Positions 16,621 to 27,151 are shown, counted from the first letter of the stretch. The stretch is 64,000 bases of DNA from Enterococcus silesiacus (GCA_001465115.1 CP013614.1:1054001-1118000); one strand, 5' to 3'. The notes: generated by a model from the letters alone, not told the origin. A program made the numbers and translations.

Positions 16621-17118
16621 TCAAATAACTTTCATCTCCATAGATCCTTCACCTGATTTTGGAAGTATGATATTTTTCCTTTCCAATTCATGGGCCATAT
16701 GATTGATTGCTTTCAGCAATTCTTTGCGAGTGATAATCCCCTTAAAGCACTGATTATCATCTACAACTGGAAGAAATGCTGCATCAACTAATAAATGAAG
16801 AACGTCTTCTAGTTCCCATTTTTCACCGATCACTGGAACATTTACTTCCATGACATCTGCGACAGTAAAATCTTTTAATTTATCAAAATCAACAGATGTG
16901 ATATCGAACATTTTATCCACAACATCTGATAAGCTGATCAATCCTACAAAACGATCGCCTTTATCTAAAACGGGGATTTTTGAATATTTCACTTGAGATA
17001 AAACCAATAAAGCATGACTTAACGGATTTAAGCACATTACATTTGCAACGTTCTCCGCAGGAATCAAAAAGGTTTCTTGTTTTTCTAATAATAATTCTTT
17101 TACAGCAGTTCCAATCAT
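16621..17118 (-). CDS. cbpB: CBS-domain protein, CbpB/DarB-like
   Basis: A 165-residue protein made of two CBS domains (about residues 20-75 and 86-150) and little else. It matches the size and layout of CbpB (Listeria) and DarB/YkuL (B. subtilis), cytosolic dimers that bind cyclic di-AMP and, when free of it, stimulate Rel and pyruvate carboxylase in those species. In B. subtilis the gene lies in the same neighbourhood as ykuQ (dapH) and ykuR, and here it directly precedes dapH, which supports the assignment. GGAGG precedes the ATG and a promoter is visible at 17157-17185. Ligand binding is inferred from the family. Confidence 0.8.
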   Translation of the reverse strand: MIGTAVKELLLEKQETFLIPAENVANVMCLNPLSHALLVLSQVKYSKIPVLDKGDRFVGLISLSDVVDKMFDITSVDFDKLKDFTVADVMEVNVPVIGEKWELEDVLHLLVDAAFLPVVDDNQCFKGIITRKELLKAINHMAHELERKNIILPKSGEGSMEMKVI

Positions 17119-17156
17119 TGGAGTGCCTCCATTTCATTTTCTTTGCCACAACTATC

Positions 17157-17185
17157 ATTGTACAGAAAACGGATGCAAATGTCTT
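17157..17185 (-). promoter_or_regulatory. Promoter of cbpB (and perhaps dapH)
   Basis: Minus-strand AAGACA (17180-17185), 17 bases, TACAAT (17157-17162), 39 bp before the cbpB start. Confidence 0.6.
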
Positions 17186-17210
17186 TAAATTCAAACTTTT
17201 TTCATAACTC

Positions 17211-17240
17211 TTAAAAAAAATTAAGGTTTGATCTTAATTT
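17211..17240 (-). terminator. Terminator of the murI-rph-yfcE transcript
   Basis: On the minus strand AAATTAAG pairs with CTTAATTT over a seven-base loop, followed by more T. It lies between yfcE and the cbpB promoter. Confidence 0.65.
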
Positions 17241-17276
17241 CTTCATTTTTTCGTTTTGATGAAAAACTAAAAATTC

Positions 17277-17344
17277 GATGAGGCCGAGACAAAAACGTTT
17301 AGCTCCGAGAAATTAGAAGGAGTTGCTTTTGTCTCAGGCTCATC
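17277..17344. repeat. Long hairpin, repeat family A copy 2
   Basis: Outer arms GATGAG..GAGACAAAA (17277-17294) and TTTTGTCTC..CTCATC (17327-17344) form an 18-bp stem with two mismatches; inner AGCTCC / GGAGTT pair as well. The core matches the minus-strand core of the hairpin at 10211-10272. No T-run follows directly on either strand, so it is not simply a terminator. Confidence 0.68.
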
Positions 17345-17397
17345 AAGAAATCCGAATAAACGGTGAGAGCAGTCTATCCCAACCTTATTCTAATTGA

Positions 17398-17910
17398 TTA
17401 TTTATTAAAAACAAAATGCAGTTTTTTAAATGGTTGATGATCTCGTCCATAATATTGAATAATGAATTGATCTGCTGTACTTTCAATGATCACGTATGAT
17501 TTCAGTTGAATTGGCCCTCTAGGCTGGCTGATACTTCCAGGATTTAAATAAAGAACCTTTGCCCGAACTTCACAACCAATTTCATGAGTATGACCAAATA
17601 ACACAATAGTTGCTTTTGCTTGATCCGCCTGTAAAGCAAGAGTCGTTAGACCCATACGAACATTGGCTAGATGTCCATGTGTCATAAAAATAGTGTCTGT
17701 ATCACTTTTTTCTACAATTGTATTGGGAAATTCAGGATCATAATCGCAATTTCCCTTGACCACAATAAAATCATTCCATAATAAATCTGTAGGTTCTAAT
17801 TCAGAATCACCACAATGAAACATTTTATCCACTTTTCCCCGATACGTATCTGCTAAATCAACTAACACCTCACGATCGCCGTGATTGTCGCTCACTACTA
17901 GATATTTCAT
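17398..17910 (-). CDS. yfcE: YfcE/MJ0936-family metallophosphoesterase
   Basis: A 170-residue calcineurin-like phosphodiesterase. Metal-site motifs appear in order: SDNHGD (about residue 8), FHCGDSE (about 36), VKGNCD (about 56), THGH (about 78) and FGHTH (about 107), so the binuclear site is complete. Family members hydrolyse phosphodiesters or small phosphate esters in the cytosol; the physiological substrate of YfcE/YsnB is unsettled. The ATG at 17910 is chosen because AGGAGG lies six bases before it; a TTG two codons upstream would overlap that site. It starts 10 bp after the rph-rdgB stop and is the last gene of that operon. Confidence 0.87.
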   Translation of the reverse strand: MKYLVVSDNHGDREVLVDLADTYRGKVDKMFHCGDSELEPTDLLWNDFIVVKGNCDYDPEFPNTIVEKSDTDTIFMTHGHLANVRMGLTTLALQADQAKATIVLFGHTHEIGCEVRAKVLYLNPGSISQPRGPIQLKSYVIIESTADQFIIQYYGRDHQPFKKLHFVFNK

Positions 17911-17920
17911 GTACAACCTC

Positions 17921-19270
17921 CTAGTTTTTTAACCAATTTTCCCATTGATTTCTTAGTTTTGCAACAGCTTTTCCTCGATGACTGATTTCATTTTTACGTT
18001 CATCTGACAGCTCAGCTGCAGTTTTTTGTTCTTCTGGTACAAAGAATAGTGGATCATAGCCAAAACCATGATCGCCACGTGGAATTGTTCCGATTGCTCC
18101 TGACCAATCACCTTCGACAACTAAGCTCTCTTTATCAGGAGCTGCAAAAACAAGCGTACAGTGAAATGTTGCCGTTCGTTTTTCTTTTGGAACTCCAGTT
18201 AGTTCATGCAATAATTTTGCGTTGTTGGCAGCATTATTAGTCGGTTCTCCAGCAAAACGTGCTGAAAATACTCCCGGTCTGCCATCTAATGCATCAACAA
18301 TCAACCCTGAATCATCTGCTAAAACCGGTTGTTTTAAGATATCTGCAATCGTTTCTGCTTTTAAGCGAGCATTTTCTTCAAAAGTTTTCCCAGTTTCCTC
18401 AACGTCTGGTAACTCTGGGTAGTCTAATAACGTTTTGACATGATACCCTTTTTCAGCAAATATTTTCTTGAACTCTTTAGCTTTCCCTGGATTTCTCGTA
18501 GCGATCACGATCGTTTTAGCTTCTGCTGGAAAAGATTTTTCACTTAGTTCAGTCATAAAGGCTTCTTTTTGATAGGCAATCAAATGCTCAATCCCTGTTT
18601 TGCCATAGAATAATAATGAGTTCAGCTCATCACCTGAAAAAGTAGCCTCTTCTCCTGTTCCTTGTAGCTCAACGAAATTACCCGATTCAGTCATTACCAA
18701 ATTCATATCAACAGCTGCGGCAGAATCTTCCACATAGTCCAAATCAAGAACACAATTTCCATCGCTTAAAATCCCAGCACTAACCGCAGCTAAGTACTCT
18801 TTGATCGGATTTTCTTGGAGCTCTCCTTTTTTGAGCATTTTATCTACTGCTATTTTCATTGCAACAAAAGCGCCCGTAATACTAGCTGTTCGAGTTCCGC
18901 CATCCGCTTGAACGACATCACAATCAACGATGATACTTCTTTCTCCCAATTTCTTTAAATCGATAACTGCACGCAATGAACGTCCAATTAAACGTTGAAT
19001 CTCCATTGTTCGACCAGTCAGCTTTCCTTTGGCGCTCTCGCGGATATTCCTTGTATTTGTGGCTCTTGGGAGCATACTATATTCTGCCGTCACCCAGCCT
19101 GTTCCTTCACCTTTTAAAAATGGTGGCACCTTTTCTTCCACGGTTGCAGAGCAGATTACCTTAGTATCGCCAAAAGAAATCACTACTGAGCCTTCCGGAT
19201 GTTTATAAACGTTGGTCTCAATAGTCACTTTTCTTAATTCTTTTGCTTGTCTTCCATCATGTCTGATCAA
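17921..19270 (-). CDS. rph: Fused RNase PH and RdgB/Ham1 dITP/XTP pyrophosphatase
   Basis: A 449-residue bifunctional protein. Residues 1 to about 245 are RNase PH, a phosphorolytic 3' exonuclease that trims tRNA ends, with the RHDGR start, [10 protein letters not shown] and [15 protein letters not shown] motifs. From about 255 the RdgB/Ham1 fold begins at [12 protein letters not shown] and includes [25 protein letters not shown] and SHRGKA; this half removes dITP, XTP and related nucleotides. Each part has full length and its key motifs. The start is TTG at 19270, set by GGGAGG and the family's N-terminus MIRHDGR. It lies between murI and yfcE as part of one operon. Confidence 0.92.
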   Translation of the reverse strand: MIRHDGRQAKELRKVTIETNVYKHPEGSVVISFGDTKVICSATVEEKVPPFLKGEGTGWVTAEYSMLPRATNTRNIRESAKGKLTGRTMEIQRLIGRSLRAVIDLKKLGERSIIVDCDVVQADGGTRTASITGAFVAMKIAVDKMLKKGELQENPIKEYLAAVSAGILSDGNCVLDLDYVEDSAAAVDMNLVMTESGNFVELQGTGEEATFSGDELNSLLFYGKTGIEHLIAYQKEAFMTELSEKSFPAEAKTIVIATRNPGKAKEFKKIFAEKGYHVKTLLDYPELPDVEETGKTFEENARLKAETIADILKQPVLADDSGLIVDALDGRPGVFSARFAGEPTNNAANNAKLLHELTGVPKEKRTATFHCTLVFAAPDKESLVVEGDWSGAIGTIPRGDHGFGYDPLFFVPEEQKTAAELSDERKNEISHRGKAVAKLRNQWENWLKN

Positions 19271-19310
19271 AGTTTATTCCTCCCAAAATAGTTGAACTTG
19301 AATAACAAAA

Positions 19311-20129
19311 TTAGCTTCTATAGCTAGATAATCGAACTTGTTCAACTTTTAATTTTTCTAAATTTAACCAATCACCAGCAATAGCTTTAAACATTTTAGC
19401 TGATCCAGTCGTATAAAATTCATTTGCTTCATTTTTGTATTTCGGAGTATTGGCTATATCAAAATAGTCTAGTAGCATACTAACCTCACTCACCGTTTCA
19501 GCACCCGAGTCAATCAATTTTACTTGACTACCCATCACGTTTTGAATCAAAGGACGTAATAAGGGATAATGCGTACAGCCCAAAATCAAGGTGTCCAATT
19601 TTTTCAATTGTAGCGGATTTAACGTTTCTGATACAACTTTTTTTGCCACAGAAGAATGAAACTCATTACTTTCAACAAGAGGAACAAACTTTGGACACGC
19701 CAAGCTGGCAACAAATGTATTTGGTACCTTACTCTTTAATGCCTTTTCATAGGCACTACTTTTAATCGTTCCAGCGGTACCGATAATGCCAATACGATTG
19801 TTTTTTGTCGCCTTCAAAGCAGCTCTAGTTCCTGGCAGAATCACTCCGACTACAGGTATATCTAAGTGCGCTTTGATTTCTTCTAATGCAACAGCTGTCG
19901 CTGTATTACATGCGATTACTAACATTTTGATATTCTTTTCTAAAAGAAAATTAGTCATTTCCCAAGTAAATTGCACGACTTGCTCAGCAGGTCTTGGTCC
20001 ATATGGACATCGTGCTGTATCTCCTAGATAGATCAATCGTTCATTTGGGAGTTGTCTCATTGCTTCTTTTACTACCGTAAGTCCACCGACTCCGGAATCT
20101 ATAAATCCTATTGCTTCATGGTTATTCAA
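19311..20129 (-). CDS. murI: Glutamate racemase
   Basis: About 272 residues of the aspartate/glutamate racemase family. The two catalytic cysteines are in VIACNTAT and [10 protein letters not shown], and the N-terminal [13 protein letters not shown] loop is canonical. It makes D-glutamate for peptidoglycan. The frame is open to 20162, where weak TTG and ATG starts exist, but a TTG at 20129 gives the normal N-terminus (about ten residues before the SGVGG loop) and has AAAGG ten bases upstream, so it is used here; the exact start is uncertain. First gene of the murI-rph-yfcE operon. Confidence 0.9.
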   Translation of the reverse strand: MNNHEAIGFIDSGVGGLTVVKEAMRQLPNERLIYLGDTARCPYGPRPAEQVVQFTWEMTNFLLEKNIKMLVIACNTATAVALEEIKAHLDIPVVGVILPGTRAALKATKNNRIGIIGTAGTIKSSAYEKALKSKVPNTFVASLACPKFVPLVESNEFHSSVAKKVVSETLNPLQLKKLDTLILGCTHYPLLRPLIQNVMGSQVKLIDSGAETVSEVSMLLDYFDIANTPKYKNEANEFYTTGSAKMFKAIAGDWLNLEKLKVEQVRLSSYRS

Positions 20130-20218
20130 GTCAATCAAACCTTTACAGTATTTTTTCATCAACCTTATTCTCTACTTTTTGACACTTTTTTTCAAGTTTT
20201 AATGCCAGTCACGTTCTT

Positions 20219-20227
20219 ATTATATCA
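20219..20227 (-). promoter_or_regulatory. Extended -10 promoter of murI
   Basis: Minus-strand TGATATAAT (TG-N-TATAAT, -10 at 20219-20224); the -35 position is not well conserved. Confidence 0.5.
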
Positions 20228-20247
20228 TTTTTTTCATCAAGGTTTCA

Positions 20248-20593
20248 TTTGCTTTTTGTTTGTTAAGTGTATTTTTTTGTCGACTCTAGAAAAAAAACTG
20301 GTAATCTTATTTTTCATATGTTATAATTTCTAACATTAACAAACGAATAGATTTATGATGAAAAGATTAAAGATAAGCGAAAACAATTTTTATAAACAAA
20401 AAACATTTTTTGTGCGAATTATTCTTTGAAAACCTATAGTGAAAATAAACATACGCTCAATCGTCCCTCTTGCCATATTCTTAGTTTATAAAAATAATGC
20501 TTTTTTATGTTTCTATCTATTTCTATCTATTTACTTGTCAATCAATATTCACTAAAAGTGATGTGATAATTTTATACATAAAGGAGAATGAGC
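20248..20593. other. Divergent intergenic region, murI / amino acid transporter
   Basis: No gene is seen. The stretch is AT-rich. It holds a two-copy tandem TTTCTATCTA (about 20511-20530) and a short inverted repeat TCACT..AGTGA (about 20549-20561) close to the glnQ ribosome site. A well-spaced promoter for glnQ could not be identified with confidence. Confidence 0.4.
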
Positions 20594-21322
20594 ATGATTT
20601 CATTGGAACATGTAAATAAATTTTTTGGGAATCATCATGTGTTGAAAGATGTTTCCTTAACCGTTGCTGAAGGCGAAAAAATCGTAATCATCGGACCTTC
20701 CGGTTCCGGAAAAAGCACCTTAATTCGTTGTATCAATCGTTTAGAAAAGGTTAGTGACGGTCAAATACTAGTAGGCGGTATCGATATCACAGAACCAAAA
20801 GCTCCTGTTCAACAGGTACGGCAAAAAGTTGCGATGGTTTTTCAAAGCTTTAACTTATATGCCCACAAAACAATTATCCAAAATCTGACATTGGCACCAA
20901 TTAAAGTCAAAGGTATCAGCAAAGAAGAAGCCACCAAAACTGGCATGGAGTACTTGGAAAGAGTCGGCTTAGCTGATAAAGCCAATGCATATCCAGCTCA
21001 ACTTTCCGGCGGACAACAACAAAGGGTCGCAATCGCTAGAGCCTTAAACATGCACCCAGAGATTATTTTATTTGATGAACCAACTTCAGCTTTAGACCCA
21101 GAAATGATCCAAGAAGTATTGGATGTTATGGTTGATTTATCTAAACAAAATATCACCATGATTTGCGTTACTCACGAAATGGGCTTTGCACGCCAAGTGG
21201 CTGATAAAGTTATTTTTATGGATGATGGGCAAATCATTGAGACAGGAACACCAGAACACTTCTTTACGAGTACGCAAAACGAACGCGCTAAAGAATTTTT
21301 AAGCAAAATCATTCATAATTAA
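20594..21322 (+). CDS. glnQ: Polar amino acid ABC transporter, ATP-binding protein
   Basis: A 242-residue ABC ATPase of the polar amino acid uptake family. Walker A GPSGSGKST lies at about residues 34-42, the LSGGQQQRVAIARAL signature about 136-150, Walker B with FDEPTSALDPEM next, and the switch histidine in VTHEMG. It energises uptake through the two permeases encoded downstream. The ATG at 20594 is used because AAGGAG lies seven bases before it; an ATG six bases upstream is too close. It is the first gene of a four-gene operon (ATPase, binding protein, two permeases), typical of glutamine/glutamate/aspartate importers. Confidence 0.92.
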   Translation: MISLEHVNKFFGNHHVLKDVSLTVAEGEKIVIIGPSGSGKSTLIRCINRLEKVSDGQILVGGIDITEPKAPVQQVRQKVAMVFQSFNLYAHKTIIQNLTLAPIKVKGISKEEATKTGMEYLERVGLADKANAYPAQLSGGQQQRVAIARALNMHPEIILFDEPTSALDPEMIQEVLDVMVDLSKQNITMICVTHEMGFARQVADKVIFMDDGQIIETGTPEHFFTSTQNERAKEFLSKIIHN

Positions 21323-21361
21323 AAGCACAACTATCAAGCAATTTACGAGGAGGAAAATTTA

Positions 21362-22183
21362 ATGAAAAAGACAAAAAAATTATTAGGTGCATTATCACTT
21401 GCTCTACTGCTAGGATTAATTGTAGGTTGCGGCAGCGGAGATGGCGATAAATCTGCAGATTCTGGTTCTAAAGGAACAACAGATATCCAAAAAATTAAAG
21501 ATGCAGGTGTTATCAAAGTCGGTGTTAAAGAAGACGTTCCAAATTTCGGATATATGAATCCCGACACAAATAAAAACGAAGGAATGGAACCAGATATCGC
21601 TCGCTTGATTGCTAAAGAATTAACTGGTAGCGAAGATAATGTAGAGTTCGTCGGCGTTACTGCCAAAACACGAGGACCATTATTGGATAATGGTGAATTA
21701 GATATGGTAATCGCTACTTTTACGATTACAGATGAGCGAAAAGAAACATACAATTTCACGACACCTTATTATAAAGATGAAGTTGGTTTCTTAGTGAGAA
21801 AAGCAGATAAATTCACCGATACTGCAAGTTTAGATGGAAAAACGATTGGTGTTGTTCAATCTTCAACAACGAAAGAAGCTATCGAAAAACAAGCAAAAGA
21901 GCTAGGTGTATCGTTTAAATATCAAGAACTTGGTTCTTATCCAGAATTAAAAACAGCTTTGACTGCAAAAAGAATCGATGCTTTTTCCGTTGATAAATCT
22001 ATTTTGACAGGCTATGTTGATGACAACACAGAAATTCTTAAAGCTGGTTTTTCACCACAAGAATATGGCATAGCTACGAAAAAAGCTAATACTGAATTAA
22101 ATGACACTTTAAATAAATCTATTGAAAAATGGGAAAAAGATGGTACTTTAGAAAAAATTTACAAAACATGGAATCTAGATTGA
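21362..22183 (+). CDS. Amino acid ABC transporter substrate-binding lipoprotein
   Basis: A 273-residue type 3 solute-binding protein. A signal peptide ends in the lipobox IVGC with cysteine 23, followed by a flexible Gly/Ser/Asp linker and then the SBP_bac_3 domain (about 50-273) beginning IKDAGVIKVGVKEDVPNF. Conserved features include the arginine in TDERKET, which binds the amino acid carboxylate, and the C-terminal KWEKDGTLEKIYKTW. Anchored outside the membrane, it delivers glutamine, glutamate or aspartate (specificity not readable) to the permease pair. AGGAGG precedes the ATG. Second gene of the operon. Confidence 0.9.
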   Translation: MKKTKKLLGALSLALLLGLIVGCGSGDGDKSADSGSKGTTDIQKIKDAGVIKVGVKEDVPNFGYMNPDTNKNEGMEPDIARLIAKELTGSEDNVEFVGVTAKTRGPLLDNGELDMVIATFTITDERKETYNFTTPYYKDEVGFLVRKADKFTDTASLDGKTIGVVQSSTTKEAIEKQAKELGVSFKYQELGSYPELKTALTAKRIDAFSVDKSILTGYVDDNTEILKAGFSPQEYGIATKKANTELNDTLNKSIEKWEKDGTLEKIYKTWNLD

Positions 22184-22229
22184 CACTCCTGATTCTATCC
22201 AATTTTGTCATAATTTGGGAGGAAATTAG

Positions 22230-22928
22230 ATGTTCATTATAGCAAATGCAAGTCCTTTTGCACTCTATCGGTGGGAAGCATTATTTAAAGACTGGAGGCT
22301 TTTTGGTGATGCTTTCCTCTATACCATTTTATTGGCTATCGGTTCGCTAATTGTTGCAATGTTATTGGGTATCTTTTTCGGCAGTCTATCAGCGATGCAG
22401 AATAAGCCATTAAATATAATCAGCCGGATTTATGTTGAGTTCTTTCAAAATACACCTTTGTTGATTCAATTTATTGTAGTCTACTATGGCTTTCCACTGA
22501 TTAGTCCTATACTGACTTTTTCAACAACGACAATCGCTATTATTTGTGTTGGTTTTTATCACGGCGCTTATATTTCAGAAGTTGTTCGTTCTGGAATCGG
22601 TGCTGTTCCTAAAGGTCAATTTGAAGCAGCTTATTCACAAGGTTTTTCTTATGGTAAGACAATGCGACATGTAGTATTGCCTCAAGCTTGGCGAATTATG
22701 TTGCCTCCACTAACAAATCAAGTTGTTAATTTAATTAAAAATACTTCAACTGTTGCGATTATTTCAGGTGCTGACGTGATGTTTACAGCCAACAATTGGT
22801 CCTCCATCAATTTAAATTATATTCCAGCGTTTACTATGGCAGGTTTGCTGTACTTTATCCTATGCTTCCCGCTAGCCAAATTAGCTCGGAATTTAGAAGA
22901 AAACAACAAGAAAGCTTATACCAGATAG
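22230..22928 (+). CDS. Amino acid ABC transporter permease 1
   Basis: A 232-residue HisM/GlnP-type permease. Five or so membrane segments and the cytoplasmic coupling loop EAAYSQGFSYGKTMRHVVLPQA (positions about 131-152), the classical EAA motif of ABC importers, are visible, as is the FFQNTPLLIQ segment of polar amino acid permeases. It pairs with the second permease encoded 12 bp downstream to form the channel. GGGAGG precedes the ATG. Confidence 0.9.
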   Translation: MFIIANASPFALYRWEALFKDWRLFGDAFLYTILLAIGSLIVAMLLGIFFGSLSAMQNKPLNIISRIYVEFFQNTPLLIQFIVVYYGFPLISPILTFSTTTIAIICVGFYHGAYISEVVRSGIGAVPKGQFEAAYSQGFSYGKTMRHVVLPQAWRIMLPPLTNQVVNLIKNTSTVAIISGADVMFTANNWSSINLNYIPAFTMAGLLYFILCFPLAKLARNLEENNKKAYTR

Positions 22929-22940
22929 GAGGTTGCAACA

Positions 22941-23597
22941 ATGTCATTTTCAGAACAAATGAGTCAACTTTTGACAGGTAATAATTTGCGCTTTTTATTC
23001 GATGGTCTAAAGCTTACTCTTTATATCTCATTTATAGCAATTGTTTTGAGCACTATTTTTGGAACAGTTCTAGCAGTTTTAAGAAACCAAAAATCAGGTC
23101 CTTTAAAGTTTTTAGCCAGTTTATATATCGAGATCGTTCGAAATATTCCCAATTTATTGTGGATTTATGTCATTTTTTTGATTTTCAAAATAAAATCAAC
23201 ACCAGCAGGAATTGTCAGCTTTACAGTCTTTACAACTGCTGCTTTAGCTGAAATCATCCGTGGTGGTTTGAACGGTGTTGATAAAGGGCAAAAAGAAGCT
23301 GCACGTTCACAGGGATTTAGCAATTTTCAAGTTCTTATTTATATTGTCTTACCCCAAGCAATCCGAAATGTATTACCAGCCATTGTTTCTCAATTTGTGA
23401 CGGTTATCAAAGATACTAGTTTTTTATATTCGGTTATTGCTTTGCAAGAATTATTTGGGAAATCCTATATCTTAATGGGACGCTACGCACAAACTGGACA
23501 GGTTTTCGCTATTTATGGCTTGGTCGCTTTGATGTATTTTGTCATCAATTTTTCAATTTCTCAATTTTCTCGATGGTTATCTAGAAACTGGGCATAA
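22941..23597 (+). CDS. Amino acid ABC transporter permease 2
   Basis: A 218-residue permease of the same family as its upstream neighbour, with EIVRNIPNLLWIYVIF near the second membrane segment and the EAA loop KEAARSQGFSNFQVLIYIV (positions about 114-132). The two differ enough to be a heterodimer rather than a recent duplication. It ends the operon, followed by a strong hairpin. Confidence 0.9.
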   Translation: MSFSEQMSQLLTGNNLRFLFDGLKLTLYISFIAIVLSTIFGTVLAVLRNQKSGPLKFLASLYIEIVRNIPNLLWIYVIFLIFKIKSTPAGIVSFTVFTTAALAEIIRGGLNGVDKGQKEAARSQGFSNFQVLIYIVLPQAIRNVLPAIVSQFVTVIKDTSFLYSVIALQELFGKSYILMGRYAQTGQVFAIYGLVALMYFVINFSISQFSRWLSRNWA

Positions 23598-23627
23598 ATA
23601 TAGTTGAGTAAAAACTTATTCATAAAT

Positions 23628-23668
23628 AAAAGTGCAGCAAAACTGGAATTTAGTTTTGCTACACTTTT
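23628..23668. terminator. Bidirectional terminator between the transporter and pheT
   Basis: A 17-bp stem with one mismatch (arms 23628-23644 and 23652-23668) with ATAAATA before and ATTTTTTTAT after, placed between convergent stops. Confidence 0.85.
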
Positions 23669-23674
23669 ATTTTT

Positions 23675-26098
23675 TTATCGAATTGTCACATTAAACAACT
23701 CAACTAAAGCTTTTTCTACTTTTTCCATTGATTGATTAATTTCTTCATCAACCAAAGTTGCTTCAGCATTCACAAACGTTAAACTGTAAGCCATTGATTT
23801 TTTACCTTCAGTGATATTTGCTCCTTGATAAACATCAAATAAATGAACTGATTGCAAGAACTTTCCAGCATGTTTAGAGATTGTTTCAACCAATTCTTGA
23901 TTTGTCACTGTTTCATCAACTAACAATGCAATATCTCTTGAGATTGCTGGAAATTTCGAGATTGGCTGATAAACCAAAGCCTCATTTTCAGCTTCAATAA
24001 TCGCATGAAGATTTAATTCAGCAGCGTACGTTTCTGGAATCTCATATTCTTTTGCAACTGTTGGATGAACTTGTCCAATAAAACCGATAACTAAATCATT
24101 TAATTTTACTAACGTTGTTCTTCCTGGATGTAAGTCTGTTTTTTCATTCGTCGCTTCATAAGATATTTTATCTGCAATTCCCACAGAATCAAATAATCCC
24201 TCTAACATTCCTTTGATTGTATAAAAATCAACAGGCGTTTCTTTTGTCTGCCAATCTTTTACCACCTGATTACCTGATAACACGATCCCTAAATGATTTT
24301 CTTCATATGGTAATTCTTTTTGAGGATCATTCTCTTGATAAAAGACGCGCCCGATTTCATACAGAGCGACATTGTTATTTTTACGTGCAACATTATAAGC
24401 TACGTCATCAAGTAAGCCAGAAATTAAGTTCATTCTCAACACAGAACGTTCTTCGCTCATCGGCCACTGTAAACTGGTTGTTAGACTTTCTCTCATCATA
24501 AATTGACGTGATTTTTCTTCTGTCGTCAAAGCATAGCTGATTGCTTCGCTAGCCCCAAGGCCTTCTAACAAACTCTTAATTTTACGAACCAACAATTGTC
24601 CGCTTGTTAAACTTCCAGCTACAGTTTCACCTTTTGGTAATGTTGACGGTAAGTTATCATACCCATAAATACGTGCAACTTCTTCAATCAAATCTGCTTC
24701 GATCGTAATATCCCAACGTCTAGGTGGCACTGTTACACTATATTTTTCTTGATCAAGCTTGTAAGCGAAGCCTAATGTATCGAAAATTTCGCTAACCGTG
24801 GCTTGATCCATTTCAGTCCCCAAATATTCGTTGATTCGCGAAATGGTTACACTGACAACCACCTCTTCAAGTACTAGTTGTGAGCCTACAGCTTTTCCAG
24901 AGACAACTGTACCACCCGCTAATTTAGCGATCATTGCCGCAGCAACATCACCCGCTTCACCAATAGTTGCGTGATTAATGCCTTTTTCAAATCGACTAGA
25001 AGATTCACTGCGCAGATTGAATTCTTTTGACGTTCTACGAATCGATAATGAATCAAATAATGCTGATTCCAAAGCTACTGTCGTTGTTTCTTCAGTGATT
25101 TCTGAATCTGCGCCACCCATTACACCAGCTAAAGCTACTGGGTTTTGTCCATTTGTAATGACGATATTTTCATTAGATAGCTTGCGAGTCTCGCCATCCA
25201 AAGTAACGATTTCTTCTCCAGTTTTTCCACGTCTCACTAGAATTTTATTGCTATTCAATTTTTGATAGTCAAATGCATGTAATGGTTGTCCAAATAACAA
25301 AAGGATATAGTTCGTTACATCTACTACATTATTGATTGGGCGGATTCCTTCATTCATTAAACGGGTTTGCAGCCACAACGGGCTTTCTGCTATTTTCACA
25401 TCTTTAATGATTCTGATTTGATAAGCAGGCGCATCTTTTTCGTCTTCCACTTCTACAGAAATATACTTTTCAATGGCTTCTCTTGTATCTTCTGCTAAAG
25501 GTTCATCATCAAATGTAGGTGTTTGGCGGTAAATGGCTCCCACTTCATAAGCAACACCACGCATGCTTAAGGCATCTGCACGGTTTGGTGTGATCGATAA
25601 TTCAATAATAGAATCGTCCATATCTAAATAACTAAAAACGTCATCACCATTCACAGCATCTTGTGGCATATAGTAGATTCCCTCAGAATATGCTTTAGGA
25701 ATTACGCTATCTGAGTAACCTAATTCTTGTAACGAACAAATCATACCATTTGAGACTTCGCCACGCATTTTGCCTTTTTTAATTTTTTGATTCCCACTGA
25801 TACGAGATCCTGGTAACGCTACAATGACTTTGATCCCCGCTTTGACATTAGGTGCACCGCAAACAATTTGTGATAATTCTGCCTCACCGATATCCACTTG
25901 GCAAATCGATAAATGATCTGAATTCGGATGAGGAACACATTCTTTGACCTCACCAACGACAATTTTTTTCAAGCCATCTTCAGGGACTTCAACTCCTTCA
26001 ACCTCAATACCCGTCAAAGACATTTGATCCGATAACTCTCTTGCAGATATTTTTGAAAGATCTAAATACTCACTTAACCATTTATAAGAAACTAACAT
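23675..26098 (-). CDS. pheT: Phenylalanyl-tRNA synthetase beta subunit
   Basis: An 807-residue protein with the full bacterial PheT domain series: N-terminal tRNA-binding OB domain (about 40-150, including [22 protein letters not shown] positions), B3/B4 editing domain with [16 protein letters not shown]5 domain (about 400-470) and the C-terminal FDX-ACB anticodon-binding domain beginning [14 protein letters not shown]. With PheS it forms the alpha2-beta2 enzyme that charges tRNA-Phe; the B3/B4 domain removes Tyr-tRNA-Phe. It starts 6 bp after pheS and is controlled by the T-box upstream of pheS. Confidence 0.97.
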   Translation of the reverse strand: MLVSYKWLSEYLDLSKISARELSDQMSLTGIEVEGVEVPEDGLKKIVVGEVKECVPHPNSDHLSICQVDIGEAELSQIVCGAPNVKAGIKVIVALPGSRISGNQKIKKGKMRGEVSNGMICSLQELGYSDSVIPKAYSEGIYYMPQDAVNGDDVFSYLDMDDSIIELSITPNRADALSMRGVAYEVGAIYRQTPTFDDEPLAEDTREAIEKYISVEVEDEKDAPAYQIRIIKDVKIAESPLWLQTRLMNEGIRPINNVVDVTNYILLLFGQPLHAFDYQKLNSNKILVRRGKTGEEIVTLDGETRKLSNENIVITNGQNPVALAGVMGGADSEITEETTTVALESALFDSLSIRRTSKEFNLRSESSSRFEKGINHATIGEAGDVAAAMIAKLAGGTVVSGKAVGSQLVLEEVVVSVTISRINEYLGTEMDQATVSEIFDTLGFAYKLDQEKYSVTVPPRRWDITIEADLIEEVARIYGYDNLPSTLPKGETVAGSLTSGQLLVRKIKSLLEGLGASEAISYALTTEEKSRQFMMRESLTTSLQWPMSEERSVLRMNLISGLLDDVAYNVARKNNNVALYEIGRVFYQENDPQKELPYEENHLGIVLSGNQVVKDWQTKETPVDFYTIKGMLEGLFDSVGIADKISYEATNEKTDLHPGRTTLVKLNDLVIGFIGQVHPTVAKEYEIPETYAAELNLHAIIEAENEALVYQPISKFPAISRDIALLVDETVTNQELVETISKHAGKFLQSVHLFDVYQGANITEGKKSMAYSLTFVNAEATLVDEEINQSMEKVEKALVELFNVTIR

Positions 26099-26104
26099 CG
26101 TCGA

Positions 26105-27151
26105 TTACTCCTTTACCTTGAACTGATTTAAGAAACGTAAATCATTTTGATAGAAATTCCGAATGTCGTTGACTCCATATCGCAACATTGCTACACGATC
26201 TGGTCCTAAGCCAAAAGCAAATCCTGTATATTCATTCGGGTCGATTCCTGACATTGATAAGACGTCTGGATGAACCATACCAGCACCTAAAATTTCGATC
26301 CAACCTGTTTGTTTACAAACATTACAACCTGCTCCACCGCACTTGAAACAACTAACATCCACTTCAACTGAAGGTTCAGTAAACGGGAAATAGCTTGGAC
26401 GTAAACGAATCTTACGGTCTTCCCCAAACATTTTTTTCATGACAACTTCAAGGGTGCCTTTAAGATCTCCCATTGTAATGTTTTTATCAATAACCAATCC
26501 TTCAATTTGATGGAATTGATGACTGTGTGTAGCATCGTCTGTATCTCTACGAAAAACTTTTCCAGGAGAAATCATGCGCAATGCACCTTTTGAAAAATCA
26601 TGTTTTTCCATTGTTCTTGCTTGAACAGGTGATGTATGTGTGCGAATCAGTATTTCATCAGAAATATAAAATGTATCTTGCATATCACGAGCTGGATGAT
26701 CTTTTGGCAAGTTCATGCGTTCAAAGTTATATTGGTCAGATTCTACTTCGTAGCCTTCAACGACCTGGTAGCCCATTCCGACAAAGATATCTTCGATTTC
26801 TTCCATCACTTGTGATAATACATGACGCGTCCCATGAGTCATTTGTTTGCCTGGTAATGTTACATCGATTGTTTCCTGCTCTAACGCTGCATTTAAAGCG
26901 GCGGCTTCTAGCACTTCTTTGCGTATTTCAATCGCTTCTGTCAGTAAATCACGAATTTCATTGGCAAAGCTTCCCACTACTGGACGCTCTTGTGCAGATA
27001 AATCCTTCATGCCTCGCAGCACTTCCGTGATAGGTCCTTTTTTCCCTAGTGTTTCTACTCTGATTTGATTTAAGCTATTAAGATCAGCCACATTTTGAAT
27101 ATTCACCAATGTTTCGTCTCTTAACGCTTCTAATTGAGCTTTTAATGTCAT
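26105..27151 (-). CDS. pheS: Phenylalanyl-tRNA synthetase alpha subunit
   Basis: A 348-residue class II aminoacyl-tRNA synthetase subunit. An N-terminal coiled coil (about 1-85) that reaches tRNA is followed by the catalytic core with [31 protein letters not shown] (motif 2 region) and [14 protein letters not shown] (motif 3). [13 protein letters not shown] cysteine cluster sits before motif 3, as in Bacillus-type PheS. It binds ATP and phenylalanine. AAAGGAATAG precedes the ATG. The leader is unusually long (about 450 bases), holding a T-box and, after its terminator, a structured repeat element. Confidence 0.97.
   Translation of the reverse strand: MTLKAQLEALRDETLVNIQNVADLNSLNQIRVETLGKKGPITEVLRGMKDLSAQERPVVGSFANEIRDLLTEAIEIRKEVLEAAALNAALEQETIDVTLPGKQMTHGTRHVLSQVMEEIEDIFVGMGYQVVEGYEVESDQYNFERMNLPKDHPARDMQDTFYISDEILIRTHTSPVQARTMEKHDFSKGALRMISPGKVFRRDTDDATHSHQFHQIEGLVIDKNITMGDLKGTLEVVMKKMFGEDRKIRLRPSYFPFTEPSVEVDVSCFKCGGAGCNVCKQTGWIEILGAGMVHPDVLSMSGIDPNEYTGFAFGLGPDRVAMLRYGVNDIRNFYQNDLRFLNQFKVKE

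Noticed and set aside
20511..20530. Tandem TTTCTATCTA in the murI-glnQ gap
   Set aside because: Two copies of ten bases in AT-rich DNA are too little to claim a repeat or CRISPR-like element.
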